Shown here piece after piece: positions 57,928-64,000 of a DNA stretch of 64,000 bases. The stretch's first letter is position 1. Every line of letters begins with the position of its first letter. Both the position numbers and the translations under genes were made by a program. The notes below the pieces were generated by a model. It ran no database searches. It saw nothing but the letters and a program-made list of their open reading frames with translations, and had not been told where the DNA came from. Origin of the DNA: Mycobacterium stomatepiae (GTDB lineage: Bacteria > Actinomycetota > Actinomycetes > Mycobacteriales > Mycobacteriaceae); NCBI RefSeq assembly GCF_010731715.1, contig NZ_AP022587.1, forward strand, positions 2,666,001 to 2,730,000, read 5' to 3'.

Positions 57928-59172
57928 ATGTCCCGCTCAAGAACTCTCGTACGTTCCGCATCCTGCCTGGCAGCAGCCGTTTTTATGATGGCCGCCCCGG
58001 CCGGCGCGGGAATGCCGGCCGCCCTCGCGGAGCCCAGCCCCGGCCCCAACGCCGGAGCGCCGAACTGCCCGTACAAGGTGAACACCCCGCCGGCGGTGGA
58101 CTCGTCCGAAGTGCCGCAGGCCGGCGACCCGCCGATCCCGCTGGCGGTGCCCGCCAAGCCGGTCGGCGGCGAAGCGCTGAGCAGCTGCGGCATCGTCGCG
58201 GCGCCGGATACCCCCGCGCTGCCGACCGACGTCTCCGCCGATGCTTGGCTGGTCGCGGATCTGGACAGCGGCGCGGTGATCGCGGCCAAGGATCCGCACG
58301 CCCGTCACCGCCCGGCCAGCATCATCAAGGTCCTGGTCGCGATGGCGTCGCTCAACGCGCTGCCGCTCAACAAGTCCGTGACCGGGACGGCCGATGACGC
58401 TTCGGCCGAGGGCACCAAGGTCGGCGTGGACGACGGCGGCGTCTACACCGTCAACCAACTGCTGCACGGCCTGCTGATGCACTCCGGTAACGACGCCGCG
58501 CACGCGCTGGCCATGCAGCTGGGCGGGATGCAGCAGGCGGTGGAGAAGATCAACGTGCTGGCCGCCAAGCTCGGCGGCCAGGACACCCGGGTGGCGACAC
58601 CGTCCGGACTCGACGGACCCGGCATGAGCACCTCGGCCTACGACATCGGCCTGTTCTACCGATACGCCTGGCAGAACCCGACTTTCGCCGATATCGTCGC
58701 CACCCGGACATTCGACTTCCCCGGCCACGGCGACCACCCCGGCTACGAGCTGGAAAACGACAACCAGTTGCTCTACAAATATCCGGGCGCGCTGGGCGGC
58801 AAGACCGGCTACACCGACGACGCCGGCCAGACGTTTGTGGGCGCCGCGAACCACGACGGCCGGCGGCTGGTGGCGATATTGCTGCACGGCACCCGGCAGC
58901 CGATCGCGCCCTGGGAGCAGGCGGCACACCTGCTGGACTACGGCTTCGCCACCGCACAGGGCACCCAGGTCGGCGCGCTGATCGCCCCCGACCCGTCGCT
59001 GGCGCCCAAGCAGGACCCCGCCGCGGACCGGCACGGCAACGGCGCCCAGGCCGCGGGATTGCTGCCGTCGGCCGACGCGTTGCCGGTGCGGGTGGGGGTG
59101 GGCATCATCGGAGCCATCGTCGTGTTCTCGCTGATCATGGTCGCGCGTTCGATGAACCGCCGGACCATATAA
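57928..59172 (+). CDS. dacB1: D-alanyl-D-alanine carboxypeptidase (penicillin-binding protein)
   Basis: This 414-residue exported protein has a signal peptide (hydrophobic residues ~9-33). It has the three active-site motifs of class C-type PBPs: SIIK (in RPASIIKVL), SGN (in MHSGNDAAH) and KTG (in GGKTGYTDD). A C-terminal membrane helix ([16 protein letters not shown]) anchors it. It trims the terminal D-Ala of peptidoglycan stem peptides. It matches Rv3330. Its stop lies at the beginning of a repeat shared with the mmpS upstream region (59165). Confidence 0.94.
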   Translation: MSRSRTLVRSASCLAAAVFMMAAPAGAGMPAALAEPSPGPNAGAPNCPYKVNTPPAVDSSEVPQAGDPPIPLAVPAKPVGGEALSSCGIVAAPDTPALPTDVSADAWLVADLDSGAVIAAKDPHARHRPASIIKVLVAMASLNALPLNKSVTGTADDASAEGTKVGVDDGGVYTVNQLLHGLLMHSGNDAAHALAMQLGGMQQAVEKINVLAAKLGGQDTRVATPSGLDGPGMSTSAYDIGLFYRYAWQNPTFADIVATRTFDFPGHGDHPGYELENDNQLLYKYPGALGGKTGYTDDAGQTFVGAANHDGRRLVAILLHGTRQPIAPWEQAAHLLDYGFATAQGTQVGALIAPDPSLAPKQDPAADRHGNGAQAAGLLPSADALPVRVGVGIIGAIVVFSLIMVARSMNRRTI

Positions 59173-59283
59173 CGATTAGCGGGAAAGTCTCGATGCTTTA
59201 GCGCATCGGCGGTAGCGTCTATCTCGCTAACGCAGCCAAACGGGGTAAAGATGATTTCGATTACCCGAGTCGTGAAGCGAATG
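59165..59283 (+). repeat. Copy 1 of duplicated mmpS upstream and start region
   Basis: From CCATATAACGATT through CGATGCTTTAGC, CGGTAGCGT and GCTAACGCA to GGGGTAAAG-ATG and the first 11 codons, this stretch closely matches 63499-63648. It is shorter because ~40 bases between GCTAACGCA and GGGGTAAAG are absent. The first bases coincide with the dacB1 stop codon. Confidence 0.8.
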
Positions 59284-62165
59284 TTGTTGCCGTTCGCCGC
59301 CATCCCCGTCGCCGCGAATTCAGGCCCGCCATTTATGCCCCGGATGATCGCCCGCTTTGCGGTACTGATCATTCTGTTATGGGTGGGACTGACCGCCGTA
59401 GTGAATCTCGCCATCCCCCAGCTGGAAGTGGTCGGCAAAGCACACTCGGTGTCGTTGAGCCCGAAAGACGCGACCGCGGTCCAGGCGATCAAACACGTGG
59501 GTCAGGTATTCCATGAGTTTGAATCCAACAGCTCGGTGACGATCGTGCTGGAAGGAGACAAGCCACTCGGTAGCGATGCGCACCGCTTCTACGACGAGCT
59601 GATGCGCAAGCTTTCGGCGGCACCCAGCACATCGCGCACATCCAGGACTTCTGGAGTGACCCGCTGACGGCGGCGGGATCGCAAAGCGTGGACGACAAGG
59701 CCGCCTACGTCGTGGTGTTCCTCGTCGGCGACAACGAAACACAGGCCTATAACTCGGTCCACGCCGTGCAGCACATCATGAACAACACCCCGGCGCCGCC
59801 CGGGGTCAAGGCGTATATCACTGGCCCGTAGGCGCTGATCGCCGACCAAACCGAGGCCGGCGACAAGAGCGTCGCGAAGGTCACCCTGATCACCAGCGTG
59901 GTGATCGCGGCGATGTTGCTGTTCATCTACCGGTCCGTCGTGACCATGATCCTCGTCCTCGTTCTGGTCGGGATCGAACTCGGGGCGATCCGCGGAACCG
60001 TCGCAATTCTCGCTTACCACAACGCTTTTGGTCTTTCGACGTTCGCGACAAACCTGGTCACCCTGCTCGCTATCGCCGCCAGCACGGACTACGCGATATT
60101 CATGCTCGGCCGTTACCATGAGGCCCGCTACGCCGGTGAAGACACTGAAACCGCCTTCTACACAATGTTTCGCGGGACCGCGCATGTGATTCTGGGCTCG
60201 GGCTTGACCATCGCCGGCGCCATGTATTGCCTGAGCCTTGCCCGGCTTCCGTATTTCAGGACGCTCGGCGCTCCCTGTGCCATCGGCATGTTGGTCGCGG
60301 TCCTGGCCGCCCTCACGCTCGGACCGGCGGTGCTGACCGTGGCCAGCTTCTTCAAGCTGTTCGAACCCAAGCGCAGGATGGCCACTCGCCGCTGGCGCCG
60401 GGTGGGAACCGCGATCGTCCGCTGGCCCGTCGCCGTGCTCGCCGCAACGTGCGCGGTCGCGTCCGTTGGCCTGATGGCGTTGCCGAATTACGAGACGACT
60501 TACGATTTGCGCAAATTCATGTCCGCCAGCATGCCGTCAATTGTCGGGGATGCGGCCGCGGGTCGACACTTTTCCCAGGCCCGGCTGAACCCCGAGGTGC
60601 TGTTGATCGAATCCGATCACGACATGCGCGATCCGGTGGACATGCTGGTACTGGACAAGGCCGCTAAAGCTATCTTTCACACCCCCGGAATCGCACAGGT
60701 GAAATCGATAACCCGACCCCTGGGAACGTCCATCAAACACACGTCGATTCCGTTCATCCTCAGCATGCGCGACGTGATGAATGCCGAACAAGTGGAATTC
60801 ATCAGGGGCCGCGTGGACGACATGGTGGTCCAAGAGCAAGCGATGGACGTGTCGATCGAGACGATGCACCGGATGTACGACCTGATGGGTCAGCTCATTG
60901 ACACCAACGTCGACATGGACCACCTGACACACGACCTGTCGAATATCACCGACACCATCAGGGACAATCTTGCGGACCTGTCGGATTTCCTCCGTCCGAT
61001 CGGCAGCTACTTCTACTGGGAAAAACACTGTTTCGATATTCCGATCTGCTGGGCGACCAGATCGATATTCGACACGTTCGACAACGTGGATCAGCTGAGC
61101 GACAAGCTCGGGCATTTCGCCAAAGACATGGACGTGCTGATCGGGCTATTGCCGCAGATGCGGGCGCAACTCCTCCCGCTGATCTCCACGATGACGACAA
61201 TGCGGGGCATGCTGGCCATTTCGCACAGCACCCTTGCGTCTCTGTATCAAGAGCAGGAGATGAACAGCAAAGACCCCGGCGCCATGGGCCGTGTCTTCGA
61301 CGCGGCCCAGGTTGACGACTCGTTCTATCTGCCGCAGGCCGCCTTCGACAACCCGGGTTTCAAGCGAGTCCTGAGCATGTTCTTGTCGCCGGACGGTAAA
61401 GCGGCCCGCTTCATCATCGCCCTGGACGGAGCGCCCGCCACGCCCGAGGGCATCTCCCGCGTCGAGCCGATTCAGCAGGCGGCCAGGGAGGCCATCAAGG
61501 GAACCCCGTTGCAGGGCGCCGCGATCTCGATGGGCGGTGTCGCCGCGACGTTCAAAGACCTCCAACAGGGCGCCCTCTACGACCTGCTGATCGCCCTGGT
61601 GGCCGCGATCAGTCTCATTCTGATCATCATGATGATCGTCACCCGAAGCCCGGTCGCCGCCGTCGTCATCGTGGGGACGGTGCTGCTCTCGCTGGGCTCC
61701 TCTTTTGGCCTCTCCGTGCTCGTGTGGCAAGACCTGCTCGGCGTCGATCTGTACTGGCTGGTGTTGGCGATGTCGGTGATGCTGCTGTTGGCCGTGGGTT
61801 CGGATTACAACCTGTTGCTGATCTCCCGACTCAAGGAGGAAATCGGCGCCGGGCTCAACACGGGCATCATCCGCGCGATGGCCGGCACCGGAGGGGTCGT
61901 CACGGCGGCCGGCATGGTGTTCACCGTCACCATGTCGCTGTTCGTGTTCAGCGACCTGCAAATCATCGGCCAAATCGGCACCACGATCGGCTTGGGCCTG
62001 CTGTTCGACACCCTGATCGTGCGCTCGTTCATGACGCCGTCGATCGCCGCGCTGCTCGGACGCTGGTTCTGGTGGCCGCAACGCGTACGCCCCCGCCCGG
62101 CCAGCCGGATGCTCAGGTCGTCGGGACCCCGCCGCCTGGTGCGAGCCCTGCTGCTTCCGCCCTAA
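59251..62165 (+). pseudogene. MmpL-family RND transporter with mmpS-like start, frameshift and stop
   Basis: The locus encodes an ~971-residue MmpL: N-terminal helix, first periplasmic domain, membrane block with [16 protein letters not shown], second periplasmic domain and final block with [15 protein letters not shown]. MmpL proteins export lipids or siderophores. Two lesions break it: one base missing near 59620 (GCGG-CACC for expected GCGGACACC) and a TAG at 59829-59831 in TGP-x-ALIADQ. The first ~18 residues ([18 protein letters not shown]) look like an MmpS start rather than an MmpL start, suggesting an mmpS/mmpL fusion by deletion. Its 3' end overlaps the convergent MFS gene by 53 bases. 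Confidence 0.85.
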
Positions 62166-63378
62166 GCGGGGGCGGCGCGCCCAGTGACGCTACGGCGGCG
62201 GCGACGGCCAGGATCAGGACAATAACGATGGGCCAGATCGTGGAATGGTTTTGCGCGAGGCCGCCAAGCGCGCCACCCAGCGCTGTCGTTTCGATGGCAA
62301 GCAGCGTCGAGCAAAAGCCGATCAGCATCGCGCGGTGGGGTTCGGCGGCAACGACGCCGATCCACGCTATCGCCGCGGCGAAGACGGCCAGGGCGGCCAC
62401 CGTCGCCAGCAAGAACACGGTGCCGTAGGCCCATATGTGAAACCACTGACCGCGGGACTCCGCCGCGATCGACAGCACGCCGGCGGCGGCGCTGAGCACT
62501 GCGCTGCCCAGCAACATGCCGCGCAGCCCGAACAGCTGATAGATCTTGCGCCACAGCGCGGAACCGATGACAAGCCCGACCGTGGACAGGAACACCAGCA
62601 CATGCAACGTGCCGCTCTGGTGCGCGGACCGCAGGGCATAGAAGGTCGTGCCGAGGGTGACCGGGGCGAACAACAGGCACGTGATCACATACCGGCGAAA
62701 CCACGGCTGGGACCGGGCGACCCCGAAGCCCTGCCGGCAGGTGTCGCGCACGGACATCCTCGGGGCGATCGACGTGGACCGCGCCGGGCCGACGAACAGT
62801 GCCGCGAAGCCGGCGGCAGCCAGCCCGAATGCGCCGAGACTCAGCAGATCGCGGTGCAACGCCATCCGGTCGGCGGTGGCCAGCACCGGCACGACGAACA
62901 GCGCGGCGATGGTGGCCGCCACCGACGCGATGGCGCCCTGCACCGACAGCAGCTTCAACGCGGACAGCCTGCCGGAGGTGATGTCGGGACAGGCGACGTT
63001 GGAGATCGCAACGATGACTCCGCCCCCGGCGCTCGTCAGCAGAAACACCGCCGCAGCGAGCAGGCCATTCCAGCGGATCACCGCGTCACACACGATCAGC
63101 GCGGCCCCAGTCGCCGCCATCGCCGCCAGCACCAGGTGGCGCATCTGGCCCACGCGCCGCAGCACCGCCGGAGACAGCGAATTTCCCACGATGGAGCCGA
63201 CGCCGTAGGCCGGAAACAGGAACGCGGCCAACCAGGTGAGGCCCAGGTGCGCGCAGATGAACGGCAGCACCACGGCGCTATTGCTGAATTGCATCCCGGC
63301 CGTGTAGAACGCGCCCTGCGAAGGCAGGCGCGGGAACGGGTTGGTGTGTGCTGAAACCTCCGCCGATAATGCGGCCAT
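62113..63378 (-). CDS. MFS-type transporter
   Basis: This 421-residue protein has about 12 predicted membrane helices in two halves with a central cytoplasmic loop (residues ~200-225, ending in [12 protein letters not shown]). The first loop after helix 2 holds small and basic residues (VLRRVGQMR), the usual MFS position for the conserved motif, although it is not a canonical match. Substrate unknown. It is not the SugI sugar transporter by any motif I can see, although Rv3331 sugI follows dacB1 in M. tuberculosis. It is transcribed away from the mmpS locus. Confidence 0.82.
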   Translation of the reverse strand: MAALSAEVSAHTNPFPRLPSQGAFYTAGMQFSNSAVVLPFICAHLGLTWLAAFLFPAYGVGSIVGNSLSPAVLRRVGQMRHLVLAAMAATGAALIVCDAVIRWNGLLAAAVFLLTSAGGGVIVAISNVACPDITSGRLSALKLLSVQGAIASVAATIAALFVVPVLATADRMALHRDLLSLGAFGLAAAGFAALFVGPARSTSIAPRMSVRDTCRQGFGVARSQPWFRRYVITCLLFAPVTLGTTFYALRSAHQSGTLHVLVFLSTVGLVIGSALWRKIYQLFGLRGMLLGSAVLSAAAGVLSIAAESRGQWFHIWAYGTVFLLATVAALAVFAAAIAWIGVVAAEPHRAMLIGFCSTLLAIETTALGGALGGLAQNHSTIWPIVIVLILAVAAAVASLGAPPPLRAEAAGLAPGGGVPTT

Positions 63379-63498
63379 GACGTAGACATTATGGGCACTG
63401 AGCAGGCAAAACTATCCACCGATCGGATACGGCCAGACGAGTTGTTGTCCCCCGGTTGGGGGAACCGCAGACCCATAGCGCAATTACGGAGCCATATG

Positions 63499-63648
63499 CC
63501 ATATAACGATTGGCTGAAACGCTCGATGCTTTAGCTCATTGACGGTAGCGTAACCCGCTAACGCATTGACACATCAAATCGTTTTGCGACCCGGTGACAA
63601 AGCACGGGGGTAAAGATGGTTTCGGTTACCCGACTCGTGAAACGAATG
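63499..63648 (+). repeat. Copy 2 of duplicated mmpS upstream and start region
   Basis: This is the longer copy of the repeat at 59165-59283. It shares CCATATAACGATT, CGATGCTTTAGC, CGGTAGCGT, GCTAACGCA, GGGGTAAAG-ATG and the first codons (M-V-S-V-T-R-L-V-K-R-M). The intervening ~237-base gap upstream of mmpS contains this block and no gene. Confidence 0.8.
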
Positions 63649-63985
63649 TGGTTGCTGCTGGCCGTTATCGCGATCGCCAGCGTCGCGGCGCTCGGAATCT
63701 ATCGCCTACACAGCATGTTCGGCGTTCATGGGCATCCCGTGGTCAGGGTCAAGGCTGATCTCGATGATCCGGTGTTCGACCCGAAGCGAGTGACCTATGA
63801 AGTCTTCGGCCCTGCCGTGGTCGCAAACGGTGTCCACGACGCTGACTTCGGTCACCGTCAACCTTTTGGCGCAAAGCAACGGCAGCGTCATCGGCTGCCG
63901 AATCAAGGTGAACGGCGCGACTAAGGACGAGCGATCCGAGACCGGACCGAAAGCCTTGACCTTCTGCCAGGTGAACGCCGGATGA
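63616..63985 (+). pseudogene. MmpS-family accessory protein with internal deletion
   Basis: MmpS proteins are membrane-anchored periplasmic partners of MmpL. The N-terminal part is normal: a basic start, one membrane helix and VRVKADLDDPVFDPKRVTYE. After VFGPA the frame shifts. The correct continuation (PWSQTVSTTLTSVTVNLLAQ and onward to FCQVNAG) is found in another frame, and the central ~20 residues normally holding an I-N-Y-L-D pattern are missing. A deletion of ~60-65 bases joined two similar GGCCCTGCC-like sequences. Read literally, a 102-residue protein ends at 63924. The TGA at 63983-63985 overlaps the next ATG. Confidence 0.8.
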
Positions 63986-64000
63986 GCCGGGCAGCACGGA
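63982..64000 (+). CDS. Start of a downstream gene, probably mmpL (partial)
   Basis: ATG 63982 overlaps the ancestral mmpS stop as ATGA, the usual mmpS-mmpL junction. Only six codons (MSRAAR) lie in the window, so the identity rests on context. Confidence 0.5.

Overview
The window is high-GC mycobacterial DNA. The gene order follows, with insertions, the Mycobacterium tuberculosis Rv3292-Rv3330 block: hglS-like, pcd, tetR, lhr, nei, lpqC, atsB, rluA-like, glpD2, lpdA, Rv3304-like, amiA1/amiB1, deoD, pmmB, upp, sapM, Rv3311-like, add/deoA/cdd, sdhCDAB, sigJ, aminotransferase, dacB1. A PPE protein, a 13E12-family HNH protein, MmpS/MmpL proteins, a mycofactocin-type SDR and a cutinase also fit a Mycobacterium, probably a slow grower. 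The extra islands argue against the M. tuberculosis complex itself. Species is not determined.

Layout. 1-1830: lysine/2-oxoadipate catabolism. 1877-7912: TetR regulator, Lhr helicase and Nei glycosylase. 7919-12577: exported esterase, two small secreted proteins and a sulfatase gene with two frame breaks. 12588-23708: a cation-ATPase island absent from this place in M. tuberculosis. It holds a PhoU-like regulator with an MgtA-type ATPase (split by a frameshift), a giant CtpI-like ATPase, a DUF5994-like protein and a P2-type ATPase whose catalytic motifs are all altered. 23671-31788: pseudouridine synthase, glycerol-3-phosphate dehydrogenase, LpdA, two amidohydrolases and a cutinase. 31832-34756 and 44084-46865: nucleoside salvage in two arms (deoD-pmmB-upp and cdd-deoA-add). 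34860-44087: SapM-like phosphatase, two tail-to-tail VWA proteins, a cupin with a divergent GntR regulator, a PPE protein, and a 13E12 gene whose start codon lies inside a LexA box. 47024-50438: succinate dehydrogenase operon with an in-frame stop in sdhB. 50455-55124: a receptor kinase with two kinase domains and an NHL propeller, then a SigJ/CMD pair with an ECF41-type promoter. 55239-59172: SDR, aminotransferase and DacB1. 59165-64000: two related MmpS/MmpL loci, both damaged.

The main novelty candidates are the P-type ATPase with the catalytic Asp, TGES and GDGVND motifs all changed but an otherwise intact frame (21045-23708), and the kinase-kinase-TM-NHL receptor in which each kinase domain lacks a different essential element (50455-53010). 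Several genes (atsB, mgtA-like, 13E12, sdhB, mmpL, mmpS) carry frame breaks or stops. Some lie in short homopolymers and could be sequence errors. The sdhB nonsense codon, the mmpL stop and the mmpS deletion are harder to explain that way and suggest real gene decay. No tRNA, rRNA, CRISPR array or insertion sequence was recognised. Intergenic stretches not listed are shorter than 300 bases and show nothing I can support.
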